From positions 2,594,328-2,658,327 of the forward strand of contig MARA01000004.1 in assembly GCA_001792895.1 (NCBI GenBank): DNA of 64,000 nt, given 5' to 3'. Below, in pieces: positions 1 to 10,068 of the stretch. The notes beneath the pieces are model-generated. The model did no database searches, was not told where the DNA came from, and worked only from the letters and a program-made list of their open reading frames with translations. The position numbers and the translations under genes are program-made. How positions within the stretch are numbered: position 1 is the stretch's first letter; every line of letters starts with the position of its first letter. The DNA is from Lentinus brumalis (Eukaryota > Basidiomycota > Agaricomycetes > Polyporales > Polyporaceae).

Positions 1-738
1 GAACGGGAGAAAGAGGCCGGATTCCGCGTCGGGAGACTCGGAGTTGTTGCCAGAAGAGGTGTCGAGCGAAAAAGGCAATGTAAGCGCTCTTCGAAATCGC
101 GACCTTCGCCAATAGCGCGCGTTCGTGTTCCGCTCGTTCTGCTGTTGCAGACACAGCGCAGCCCAAGGTATGAATAGTCAACCCTAAAGTAAACTATGTA
201 CTAGCTAATACATGGTGCCAGGGGCTGGTAAGACACCCGGAAATTGCAGTATCGTGGCAAGCAACGCTCTGCTCGTAGGCTGCAAGCCCAGGACATCCGC
301 GCATCGACCGAGGTCTCTTGAATCAAGTCTTCAACTTGTGGCGTCAGCGTCTACAGCCTCGTTACCGCCTGGCTAGCTCTGGATACTGCAAGTACACCGA
401 ATTGCCCTGGAATGGACGAAACACCGCGGAACGCTCGCTTTCAAGGACCCTGTCCTCGTCCCTTCGTGCGCCGACTGTCCGACAAAATTTGGAGCCGGAA
501 TACAACCATCAAGTTCTCAGCGCCTCTATTACGTTGAGAAGGCATCTTGCTGAGCCGAGACAGGGTTGTCCGTCTGGAACTGCGCTAGTCGTTCTGCTCC
601 GTCTGGCTGCGCCTGCCCTCGCCCGGTCTCACCGCTCGCCCTCTGGTTGGTCGGCAACCCCGCATGCTCGTGCGAACCTGGGACATTCAACAAGTTAGAG
701 TTCTGGAGCCCGTGACTCGCAGGTCCAGAACGTGTATG

Positions 739-1095
739 TATAAGTATCCCGTCATCTCGACGACCCTCTCGCGCACCCGTACCCATTCCCTCGTGTCCCC
801 TCCCTCATACCCTCCCCCAATACTGGGTGATCTCCAATCTCCTATTTTTTACACACTACTTACTATACATTTTGCTGCTATGTCCCCCTCTGTTGTCTGC
901 CTCTCCTTCGTGCTACGAGATACCTTGTCCCTCTGAGACTTCTACAGTGCGGGCGTACATGTGTAGTCCTGCTTGTACTATCATCACTGTATATCCGTTT
1001 CTTCTCTGAGCTCTCGAGTTACCTCCCCCTCCTCCTTTCCGACTCCGCATGGTCTATCTCTCTATTTATCTACTCGCCCTTCTCGTCTCCGAGTC
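739..1095 (+). promoter_or_regulatory. TATA box and CT-rich leader of gene A (type A)
   Basis: A TATAAG motif lies at 739-744 and is followed by a long pyrimidine-rich tract, a layout common in fungal promoters. The tract runs up to ATGGATCATAG at 1096, which could be a start in type A copies, although type B copies lack that ATG. The same TATAAG is present in the other units. Promoter function is inferred from motif and position only. Confidence 0.5.
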
Positions 1096-1237
1096 ATGGA
1101 TCATAGTGCCAGCTCCTCCACTCTTCCCCGCTACTCCCTCTATTCGCATGCCGGAAAGCTGACCGGTGAGTTCGTGCTCATCGTCACATATACTACAGCT
1201 TTGCTGAACGTCTGTTACAGCTTCAAATCTCGACACA

Positions 1238-1921
1238 ATGCTTGCAAGAGGTACGCCTTCTACCAGATTCATTCGTTGATCGCTGGACTAACATCACCAT
1301 CTCCGTAGTCTAAACAGGGCTACTCGAGCGACGAAGTACTGTCGTCCTCCAGTTTCCTCGCCTTCGCTGATCTCATGCTCGTTCTAGCTGGCCGTGCCCG
1401 GCCTTCGTACCTCCCAGCCTTACCCGATTACACGCAGAGTGTACGGCATGTCGCAAGGTGAGCGCAACATTGTTCGTCTATTCGCGGTCCACCTAGCTAA
1501 CCAACATCTATCAGAACCTCGTCATATACTGCTCTCGAACTACCAAGATAGACTTCTGTTACGAGCTATGCCTCGACCAGGCAGCTTTGCATGTCCGTGG
1601 CTTACCGCTCCGAGTATTGGAACAGCGCTGACGCGCTTCGCACAGATGGGCCGCCAGACGAATGCCTGTCGACTTGACAACTACTTCACAACTCTCACTG
1701 GAAGGTACGCCGACTCGTACAAGCTCTTTAACGACTTCTATGCCTGACATTGACGTATTCAAGCCTTCAATATGCCCGTCGTGCTTGCTATACCATGGTG
1801 AACATTGGTTCGTTTGGGTCTGCGCACCAGGCCGGCCCGCAGCGACTGACTTCACGACCGTTGCAGCTCTGTCCACTGGCAGAACATTCGAGCCATGACT
1901 GACGAGCAGATCTGTCAGTAA
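1238..1921 (+). pseudogene. Gene A, type A copy, reading frame broken
   Basis: This is homologous to the intact-looking type B gene at 13375-14088, and the exon and intron borders are largely conserved (CTGAC branch points, CAG and TAG acceptors). The conserved C-terminal exon reads through MPVVLAIPCSVHWQNI to a TAA at 1919-1921, matching the type B stop. From the homologous ATG at 1238, however, the splice into the next exon meets a TAA, and exon 6 is out of phase relative to type B. It may be a decayed paralogue, or it may use a different start such as the ATG at 1096. Function unknown. Confidence 0.45.
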
Positions 1922-2610
1922 CTCGATAGAACGTACTTGCAACGGACTTGCCGGTCGACTCCAAGGACGACTGCCAGAATCGTGCACGGCCGCTCTCGCA
2001 GCACTGCAAGGATCTGCCGGCCATGCTTCGGGCGAATGATGCGACGGTGAGTCGCACGAGCCTTTCACGGACTTTGTGCACGCTGACGGTTGCTCCTTTC
2101 ATTGCAGCCGCTTTCGATAACTCAGCCTCGCAAGTCGCAGGCTCGTGTATCGCGCCCTGTGCGACTTCGGACTCACTGGCAGTCGCGAAGATCGCTATCT
2201 CCACACGCCGGGCGAGCATGTCCGCCAGCTCAAGGTAACATCACATTCGATTTCATGCGGCACAGGCTGACATGAGGCTTTGACAGGGCTCGGACGACAG
2301 CCCACGCCGACTGCACGAACGGCAGAGGTAAGTCTGGTTCATAGTATTCTGCGGTGATCTGTCTACTGACTGCGAGTACTGCAGGTTCTCGGCACTTCAT
2401 GCGCCGGGAGGCATCCAGCCTCCCGCCATGCCCGGTGTGCGTAATCACGCCGTCAAGACATTCTGTACATCTCGGACCACCCCGCCCCGACCAGCCCGTG
2501 TCCAAGCGCGTCCCGCCACACGCAAGCAGTCCGGCAAGCAAGATCTATTGGTGAGTAATCGCTGTTAGGTACATTATAGCGGCCTCCGTGCTCGAGTGTC
2601 GCCGACATAG
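1922..2610 (+). other. Exon-like stretch downstream of gene A
   Basis: Several sites look like real introns. A GTGAGT intron with a CTGAC branch point ends near 2107. A GTAACA intron ends in GACAG near 2287. A GTAAGT intron ends in CTGCAG near 2384. The exons between them have open frames containing SREDRYLHTQGEH and GSDDSPRRLHERQR. In type B copies a different upstream frame joins the latter in phase. This is either the 3' part of gene A or a separate gene. No family recognised. Confidence 0.35.
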
Positions 2611-3024
2611 AGACTTGCTTTGCCCGTCTTCCCGCCCCCGCGCCGGCTTGCGCTGCGTCGCAGATGCCCGGAGCACGCTCTGCGTCTGCGGTGCGCTCCG
2701 GACCTCTGTGTCCAGTGTCGGTTTCTGCTTCGTGAGTCTGTCCGCCAGGCGGCGTGTTTCGACTCGGTTTGGCCAGTACTGGCTTCGTATGTTGCTCCGG
2801 AGTCCGGGGAGTGGGACGCTCTCGTGCTCTTGTTCGAGATTGCGGGCTGCTTGCACGCAGGTGTCAGCAGACGTGTGCAGTGCGCAATGCGCACGAGTTT
2901 CCGGGTCTTCTTGTTTCCGCGTGGCGTTACGGAGCTTCGAGTCGACGCCGTCCGGCAGGATTGGCGAGTTCTTGCCGTCGACGGTGTCGCTGTGAGAGTT
3001 TGGGTACCGCACATGTTTGGTTGA
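2611..3024 (+). CDS. Open frame with protein-like composition, no ATG near its start
   Basis: An uninterrupted plus frame of about 137 codons ends in TGA at 3022-3024. Its composition is balanced, with Trp, Phe, Asp and Glu spread through it (for example SVWPVLASYVAPESGEWD and RVWVPHMFG). Nothing resembles a known domain. The frame opens after a TAG and has no ATG near its start, so it would have to be an internal or last exon. An acceptor at GACATAG just before 2611 joins it in phase to the type A reading frame that ends at CTATTG upstream. It is identical in units 1-4 and broken by indels in units 5 and 6. Uncertain whether it is expressed. Confidence 0.35.
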   Translation, partial: RLALPVFPPPRRLALRRRCPEHALRLRCAPDLCVQCRFLLRESVRQAACFDSVWPVLASYVAPESGEWDALVLLFEIAGCLHAGVSRRVQCAMRTSFRVFLFPRGVTELRVDAVRQDWRVLAVDGVAVRVWVPHMFG

Positions 3025-3339
3025 GCCGGAGAGCCGGGCAGTTCTATTGCCCGGGGCATGCACCTCACGGGCGGTTGGGAGCGTGTCTTGACGGTGTGCG
3101 CGCCGTGAACTGCGCCGTTCCGTCGCATGCCGCACCGTCGAACGCAGCGAAGATGGTCGCGGGCTTCGTTTCAGGACGTCCGTGCAGAGTTCCGACTAAG
3201 GGGAGAACGTGAGCATGACACGCAGAGATGGCCGGGCAGAGCGGACGCACCCATGCTGAGAGCTCGCACCTTGTCCCGGAGTATACGCACGCGTCCGGCG
3301 CGGTTGAGACCGAGTGCCCGAGCTCAGTTGAGTCTGAGA

Positions 3340-4920
3340 TAGCAGACGGCGCGGGCGGTTGATGCTCGGTCGTCGAGATACGGCCGGTCGGTCCTCCTGC
3401 CCGCGGAGGCAGTCGACGGCGTCGAGGTCGATGTTGAGGAGTCGCCTTCCAGCTGCCAAAGCGTGTTAGGCGGAGTCGTGAGTACCACAGCCTTCCCCCG
3501 GAGTGATTTGGAGGCAGCCGGGGAGACGTACCGGCCGGGAGAGCGGTGGCGAGTCCGGGGCAGCGCACTGGCACGAACGCGACATTCGCGACCTCCTCGG
3601 ATCCGCGCGAAACAGCCTTGATTCAATGCGCTAGTGTTCGCGTAGCCCGGGTCAACCGGTTTCGTGGAGATCCGGGGAGGGACCGCCGAGATACGGCCTG
3701 AACACTGACCTGGCGGGCAACCCGCTCGGGCTGGCCCGCGGACTCGATTTTCAAACCGGCCGTACCGGTGCGCAAGGGTCGCACATAGTCTCGAGGACTA
3801 TCACGCCGCGTTCGATGTGTTTTGCGGCCGTCCGGGTGCGGTGCGCGAGCGGGAGAGTCGGCGAGAATGGGCGGGCGGCGAATGTGCAATGAAATCGCAC
3901 ATTCGAGCGGTTTTGAGACCTGCTCGGATCCGCGCGAGACGGACTGGGTTGGACAGAAAACGTCCAACGTAGGCCGTAGGGCCGTGTTTGACGGCGATGG
4001 TGCGAGAACCGGGAGTGATACGGGGGTTCGAGTGACCGGGAGTGACCGCTGGCCACGGTGATGACGAGATGGCAGAACTCGTCCGGGCGGCGCGCAGCGT
4101 CGTCGTGCACACGCTAGAGGACCAGTACGGAACATATAAGTTGTCCGCCAGCCGTCTGGGTGCGGAAGACGGCCGGGAGAGTCGGCGCGAGCGGGCGGGC
4201 GGCGAAAGTGCAATGAAATCGCACTTTCGACCGATTTACAGACCCGCCCGGATCGACGCGAGATGGTGCTGGGTGGGCGGGAAACGTTCAACGTAGCCCA
4301 TAGCACCCGGTTTGACGGTGAGAGGGTGCGATTGGGGGAGATACGGCGGTTCGAGCATGCGGAGGTGCCCGCGGGCCGCGGTGACGACGAGGTTTGGGAA
4401 CTCGTCCGCGCAGCGCGCAGCTCGGCCGTTCATAGGCGGGAGGACTGGTGCAGCACTTTTGAGGTGTCTGCCGGCCGTCCGGAGGCGGAGGACGTGTGGG
4501 AGAGTCGGCGGGAGCGGGCGGGGCGGCGAAAGTGCAATGAAATCGCACTTTTGGCCGATTTTGAGACCCGCTCGGATCGACGCGAGAGGTAAACGCTTTG
4601 ATAAGAAACGTTCAGCGTAGCTTGTAGCACTTGGTTGGAGGGTGATAGGGCGGGAACTGGATGTGCTAGGGCGGTTCGAGTAGACGAGGTTGGCCGAGGG
4701 ACGAGGATGTCGAAGCGGTCGTTCCGGCTCCCGCATGCTGTATCCAGCGTATCGGTGGAGCCGTTGACGTCTGTTTGTCGTGCAGTAGATGGCTCGGTCG
4801 GCGGCGTGAGCGTGCGTCGGCCGGGAAGTCGAGGTCGTGCTTGAGTGCGCCATTAAACGGCGACTCCGAGCGCGATTTCCGACCTCCTCGGATCGGCGCA
4901 AACCCGCTTCGGCCTGTCGC
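3340..4920. repeat. Five degenerate ~324-bp modules, each with a hairpin
   Basis: Three modules carry the core GTGCAATGAAATCGCAC with arms that pair: CGAATGTGC/GCACATTCG (3879-3905), CGAAAGTGC/GCACTTTCG (4203-4229) and CGAAAGTGC/GCACTTTTG (4527-4553). They are spaced exactly 324 bp apart. More degenerate modules lie near 3576-3590 and at 4844-4867, where GAGT-CGCC pairs with GGCG-ACTC. A sequence like CCTCGGATCCGCGCGA follows each core. Frames stay open on both strands across modules, so coding potential is ambiguous. Role unknown. Confidence 0.75.
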
Positions 4921-5819
4921 AGGGAGGTTCACGGGAGGCTGTGGGAGTTGCTTGTACGCTGATGCGGGGGATACGGACGAGTGATTTGGGAAATGGAGCG
5001 GGGTTAGCAGTGAATCGACGATAGCACGACGTACCGTGCGCCGTTTATCAAGACAACAATATCCCTCGGTTCGCGTATTGTGCAGCTATCGAATGCGCCA
5101 TGTTGCGCTTGTGTGCGGGCGAATGGGCGGGTGTGGTATGCGATTTTGTCGCGCGCGCGCGAGCAAACACGTCTTGGCGGCCGTGCGTCGGTTTGGGGCG
5201 CGTTCTGGCGTGTTTCCGACAATGAGAGGGTCCAGTGGGTTATGAACACGCGTGGATGGATATGTTGTGGTACGCGACTCGGGCGGACGAGTGGACGTGG
5301 GCGGTAGGACGCGATGTGAACGTGGCTAGGCCCGGCAGAGCAACTTGGACTATTGCAGCAACGCGTCAGTGTCATGTACGATATGTCTGAGATAGGGAGT
5401 ACGCACCTGGCAAATTGGAGTGTATGTGCATGGCGTGGGCGTAGCTTGCCTGTGGCAGACATGGGCGTGAGCGATGTGTGCTAGCAGGCGGGGATCGAGG
5501 GAGGAGGCGCGAGCGACTAATCAGGCAACGGGACTTCCGAAAGCGTCTGCCCGACGCAGAATTTGCGGGCGCGCGACCGACTTTGACTCAGACTCTCTGC
5601 CTGTCATACTGCGGCGTGGATTCTCCTCCAAGAGCTTGTATCATCAGGCTTCTGTTGCGCTCGCGGTGTCTCCCATTGCCCGCGACTCTGTGGCAATCTG
5701 GCTTGGATATGCCGTAGGATTGCTCAGTCCCTCCGCCCCTTGCCACCCTAGCCTCTCGTCGGCCGCCTCGTCCTCATCCTGACCTCACTCCTGGGCCGCA
5801 TACTGGAGGAACCCTCACC
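4921..5819 (+). promoter_or_regulatory. Spacer and CT-rich 5' leader of tRNase Z
   Basis: No gene is supported here. The stretch at about 5390-5515 differs in length and content in every unit. The last 100 bases are pyrimidine-rich and end in CCCTCACCATG, a good fungal start context. The short plus frames in this stretch shift between copies. Confidence 0.5.
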
Positions 5820-7949
5820 ATGTCTGCCTGGAACGTGTCCGTGCTCACTGGCGCCACGTCCGACACCGAGCCGACTCTGCTCGTGAACTTCGGAACCGCC
5901 AAGTACATCTTCAATGCAAGCGAGGGAATGGGACGTGCATGGCTGCAGAGCCACCATTCTATCAGGAAGACGAAGGGGCTTTTTGTGACCGCTGCTGGGA
6001 CGCATAGGTGCGGTGGGGTGCCAGGTATGTGTTCATCTCATACGCGTCGTGTGGCAGAAGCTCTCCCGCTGCACATCCCTTAAAGCTACGAGCTGCTGGG
6101 TCTGTGTGGTCAACCGGCCAGTTGTCAGTATGAAGCGGAACCATGACCCTCCTTGACCCATCCCGAGCTTCGACTCTTCCTATGTCTGGGGCAGGTGTGA
6201 TGTCTCCTGCAGACCGCAACTTGCCTCAGTCGCAGGAAAAGGCACTCCTTAGTCTGATGCTTCTACACAAGTTGCGCCGTCAGACACCATGTCACATCGC
6301 AAGGGGCAAGATGTCTCACAACTCAGCTCGCAATTTGAACCTAGAGACTATACCAGATACTGCACGGCTATCCGTAGAGGATATAATTTCAAATTGCGGG
6401 ATGATTAGTGTGACGACCTCGGCCGGTCTGCGAGCCTCCAACCCGTAAAGCATCCAGAAGCCGGTTTGAATACAGTAGGGCGAAACTGGCAACGAAGCAA
6501 GATGCGAGAGAAGAGCGGTCTGGAGGCTCGGAAGAGCCTCGGATTGCTTCTATCTAAAGTCTGGGAGTCTGGAGAGGACAGATTAATCCATTGGAATCGC
6601 TTATGGGTCGGACAGGGCTTGAAGCGAAGTCTGGAAGGATTGTCCAGACGAGGTTTGTCACGCTCGAGCTCCGACGTCTCCCGAGTTGGAGTTTAGAACT
6701 GCCGAACCTGTGTTAAAATCCCTTACGAATAGTCGTCCACTCACGATGTTGCTTCACCGGGCGAATCGCCCATCAGTCCATTGACCTGCCGAGCGAACGC
6801 GAGGCGTCTCTCGTCTCCATGTACAATCGACGTGACGCTGATATGCCGTGTCTATAGGCCTGTTGATGTTGTGCGCAGACGCGGCAGTGCCTGCAATCGA
6901 CATTGTGGGCCCGTATGGTCTTATGCACTACCTCGCCACGATGCGTAGCTACACATACCGGTTCGTGACTCCTACTATATCTCTGTTGCAAATTCTCAAG
7001 CGTGTGTGTAGTTCGACTATGGTTGTCAAGGCAGTCGAGGCACCAACCGCTGTGGTCAGTGCACAACCGGCCGCTTCGCCCTCCCCGGTCTTCAAGGACG
7101 AAAATCTCTCGGTCTATTCGATACCCTTGTATCCTTCTGTCGACGGGGTCGATATCGGGGAGCCTTCGGCACGCCCACTCAAGAGGAAGCGATCGGCCTC
7201 TCCTCCCACCGCGTCCAAACGGTCCACTCCTCCACTCATTGACCGCGCTGTTGAGTCCACGTCCCCCGTATCGCCTACCCTGTCCGTGCAGGCGCGGAGA
7301 GAGAACTTCAACCCAACGAGCCTTACCGGCGCGGACGCACAGGAATGGCGGAAGCTTATGTTGCAGGAGATGTTCCCGATGCAGCCGCCACCGAAAGCGG
7401 ACCCATCGACATCGAAGGGGGCGAAGCGGAGAGCAAACGCACTCCAAGAACCCGCCGACGAGCCGCCGCCGCCGCAGAACATGACGTTCGCTCCTGACCG
7501 CAAGTACGCGCGACTGCCCGGTCTTGTCGCCGGTGGAGGCGTCGATCCTGCGACGTTGCCTACGCTTGGCTACCTGTGTGTCGGTCCAAGTGTACGCGGC
7601 AAATTCGACGTCAAGAAGGCTGAGGAACTCGGTGTTCGCGGGCCTTTGCGCGGGCGCCTGACCAAGGGAGAGACGGTTACCTTCGAGGTGGACGATGGGC
7701 AGGGTGGGAAGATACAACGCACTGTTCGACCTGAAGAGTGTGTTGGACCTAGCGAGGCACCACAGGTGAGTCTACTCGCGATGGGCAATGGGTTGCACAA
7801 CTTAATAGTCGGCAGGCTGTTCTGATCCTTGACGTACCGACGCCTGCACACATTCCCTCTCTTCTCGCTTCATTCACCGACTCGCCGTTCTTCGCCAAGT
7901 ACGTTCCAAGGACGAGAACATCCGGAAGGAGCATCCTCTGCACGCCGTT
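5820..7949 (+). CDS. Long-form tRNase Z, N-terminal half
   Basis: tRNase Z (ELAC2/Trz1 family) is the endonuclease that removes 3' trailers from pre-tRNAs; the long form has a non-catalytic N half and a catalytic C half. Exons are 5820-6024, 6858-6960, 7012-7765 and from 7816, with phases 1, 2 and 0. The start ATG follows CACC. Family signatures: KYIFNASEG near residue 32 (family YLFNxGEG), IDIVGPYGLMHYL in exon 2, a PLKRKR nuclear-localisation-like patch near residue 157, then YLCVGPSVRGKFD and PEECVGPSEAP near 289-350, and a fourth exon reading VPTPAHIPSLL. This copy is intact to FFAKY, where a missing C near 7898 shifts the frame. No HxHxDH catalytic motif is found downstream. Intron 1 is enlarged by the 6055-6773 insertion. 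Confidence 0.85.
6055..6773. mobile_element. Private 719-bp insertion in tRNase Z intron 1
   Basis: It is present only in unit 1, where it replaces about 18 bp of the intron found in unit 2 (18215-18232). It is less GC-rich than its surroundings. I see no terminal inverted repeats, target duplication, poly-A tail or long open frame. A purine-rich part repeats AGTCTGG-like strings around 6515-6640. It could be a non-autonomous element or a fragment from elsewhere in the genome. The mobile-element class is a guess based on its being a discrete single-copy insertion. Confidence 0.4.
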
Positions 7950-8706
7950 CCTGTGCGTCGTGTGCAGCGTGCTCCCGGTGCGCCAGGCCCGAGTGCGCGT
8001 GCGGCGATCCGCGCCGATGCCCGATGCCCGATGCCCGATGCGTCTGTGCTGCCAGAGAAACAAACGAATCGTTAGGGAGTCACTGGGCAGATTACTGGGC
8101 AGATGGCTGGGCAGCAGTAGCGGTGGTTGGAATGGGACAGGAAGTGCGCACAGAAATTGTGTCGCGGGCAGGAGGACGGCAGGAGAACACACATGTACAC
8201 TCGTCCCAGGAAATATATTTTTCTGCCCCACCGCTGCCCGTATGTCTGTTTTTCTGGGCGTCCTGCCTCTTCTGCATCTCGCCGCTAGAAGCTCGGAGTG
8301 CGTCTGCATCTGCATCTGCGGCTGCGGCTGCGGCTGCTCAGCGCTCAGCCCGCTGCCTCCGCTCCGTCCCTCCTGCGTCGTCTCGCTGGCACACCTCGAG
8401 GTTTCTGGAAATCTCTCGATTGCGTCTAGCTACGCGCAAGTACACTACGAGATGCCCTCCGCCGCTCGCTGCTGCTGCTCCTCGCCTGCTCTCTACCCCG
8501 CCGTCCGCCGGCCGACATCTCTCGCATCCGCCGCGCTGGCGGTGCTGGACACCGGCGACGTGCGCGTGGGACGTCCCCTCCGATATCTGCCGGGAAACAA
8601 ACATCAGTATCCGGAAACCTCGCAGGAGAGCATCACGGATAGCTCACGCAAGTCCGGCTGCTGAGCCCGTCATCCCGCTGCCAGCTTGATCACGGCAACT
8701 GTCCCG
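7950..8706 (+). other. tRNase Z tail region with minisatellites
   Basis: Downstream of the last clear tRNase Z homology the family expects an FHLCGDGVL-like segment and then the catalytic half. Here there are only short-period repeats and open but unrecognisable frames. A GATGCCC heptamer array (about 8016-8040), a CTGGGCAG array (about 8085-8116) and a GCATCTGC/GGCTGC array (about 8305-8337) vary in copy number between units. A frame with THVHSSQEIYFSAP may be a remnant of the middle of tRNase Z, but this is weak. One plus frame closes at 8664, tail-to-tail with gene C. Confidence 0.5.
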
Positions 8707-9501
8707 TTAGGATGTTCCCGGGGCTATGCGGACAGTGCCAGCTAGACGACTTGCGTGAAACTGCAGGGCGACGATGGTCAGCCAGCGCGAGCCTGGACAC
8801 ATCAGCGTCGATGACTCACCGGAGGACCATACGCGGCACTTCGTCTGCCCGCTCGCAACGCGCCGACGCTGCATTCGAAACAGCACCGTCGTACCAGCGT
8901 GCAGCGGCCAATCGTTGCCGGGCAGCCTTCAGGACTGCACGCGACCTCGACCGGGCTATTCGAATGGCATGTCCGGATCCCGTGTATGTCGGGTACGCCC
9001 GGAACAGCTGAGAAAGAACAGATGTGAGTGCGAATTCTAGTATTGCCGGGAAAGGAGAGCGACTCACCAATCAAGACGCTATTGCGTCGTCCAGACTCTC
9101 TGGCTGGCTTGCCGCTGCCATAGTGCCCGAAGACGGTCTTTCCAGCAGCCTGAGCAATTACGCGAGTGAGTACTCTCTGTATGTGCGTATATGTCTCAAA
9201 TTCTGTCCGGAATGCTCACCTGCAATCCTAGAGTGGAGCGCAAGAGAAGAGTGGCAGCGGACTGCCTGCCCGCTGCTCCGTGCCCGGCCACATCAACAGC
9301 GCCATCTTAGGATGCGTCGTTAGCGGCTTCAAAGAGACGAAATGAAACTCTGTACTTACGAGCTTGCGTGCCATAAGGGAGGCAGAGCAGAACCGCATTC
9401 TGCGGTTCCTGGCCTGCCACTGCACAGATGGGCGCCTGCAGAGACAGGCGCGATTCGCCTTCTGCGAAGGCCGCTGCCCGTCTTCCTTTCCCATCCACCA
9501 T
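8707..9501 (-). pseudogene. Gene C, unit-1 copy with 1-bp frameshift
   Basis: This is the same four-exon structure as the complete model at 31616-32411. In this copy the last exon has CCAATCG where units 3-6 have CCAAATCG on the plus strand, which shifts the frame about 60 codons before the end. No family recognised. Confidence 0.5.
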
Positions 9502-9548
9502 CACCCCGCGCTGCCGGACCGCTCTCCCTCCCTCCCTCCGTCGATCTC

Positions 9549-10068
9549 ATGGTCTTCGACGCATACAGCGACGATCTCGCTGCAGCACATTCAGCTGAAC
9601 TCAACGTAGGTCAGATTCTGGCAGGACTCGTCGACTCAAATCGGTACGTACCTCTATCTCATCACACCCGGCGACGATGTGCGCATTGTGCGCCGACTTG
9701 ACGTGCGGAGATCGCGCTGCCAGACTGTCGAGGTCCGAGTCTAGGTCAGTTGTCGACGACGACGACGACGGCGGGCAGAAGAGGTAAGTCATACATACCG
9801 CGAGGATGCTTCAAGGGACGAGGACGGCGACGGCGACACTGGCTGCGTCTTGTTCGCGGAGCTTGTCTGTGGGCTCGCTGTCTGGGATGGACGCGTTCTG
9901 GAAGAGAAAGGTGAGCGTGCGCTTCGATTGCCCTCGACGCGTGACGTCATGCATCCGAAAGAGGCAAGTCGCACGGCTGTGAGCGCGGACTGGATGCTCT
10001 GTTCGCGTCTTGAACACGGACTTGCTCGTCTTCTGTCGCGATCTGGGCTTGACGACTTGCTGCTCTGA
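9549..10068 (+). CDS. Gene D, small acidic hypothetical protein
   Basis: The model has exons 9549-9643, 9724-9783, 9816-9910 and 9962-10068, in phase throughout, giving 118 aa ending in TGA. It begins MVFDAYSDDLAAAHSAEL. The middle is acidic (VVDDDDDGG, then DEDGDGD). The C-terminal part is leucine-rich and amphipathic (LEHGLARLLSRSGLDDLLL). The third intron is only 32 nt, short for a fungus, and is the weakest point. Copy differences fall largely in the predicted introns, and the third donor changes from GTAAGT to GTGAGT in units 4-5, both functional forms. It diverges from gene C with 47 bp between the ATGs. Function unknown. Confidence 0.45.

Noticed and set aside
318..698. 126-codon plus frame near the start of each unit
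   Set aside because: It begins with TTG, is truncated differently in several units, and overlaps a minus frame of similar quality.
3879..4553. CRISPR-like spaced repeats
   Set aside because: The cores are 324 bp apart with related, not unique, intervening sequence, and the coding context is fungal.
6055..6773. SINE or tRNA-derived element in the intron insertion
   Set aside because: A GGTTTGAATAC string resembles a Pol III B box, but there is no matching A box, no tail and no fold into a tRNA.
9342..9701. 119-codon plus frame overlapping gene C
   Set aside because: Its upstream half is the antisense of gene C exon 1. Only the part from the ATG at 9549 is kept, as gene D.
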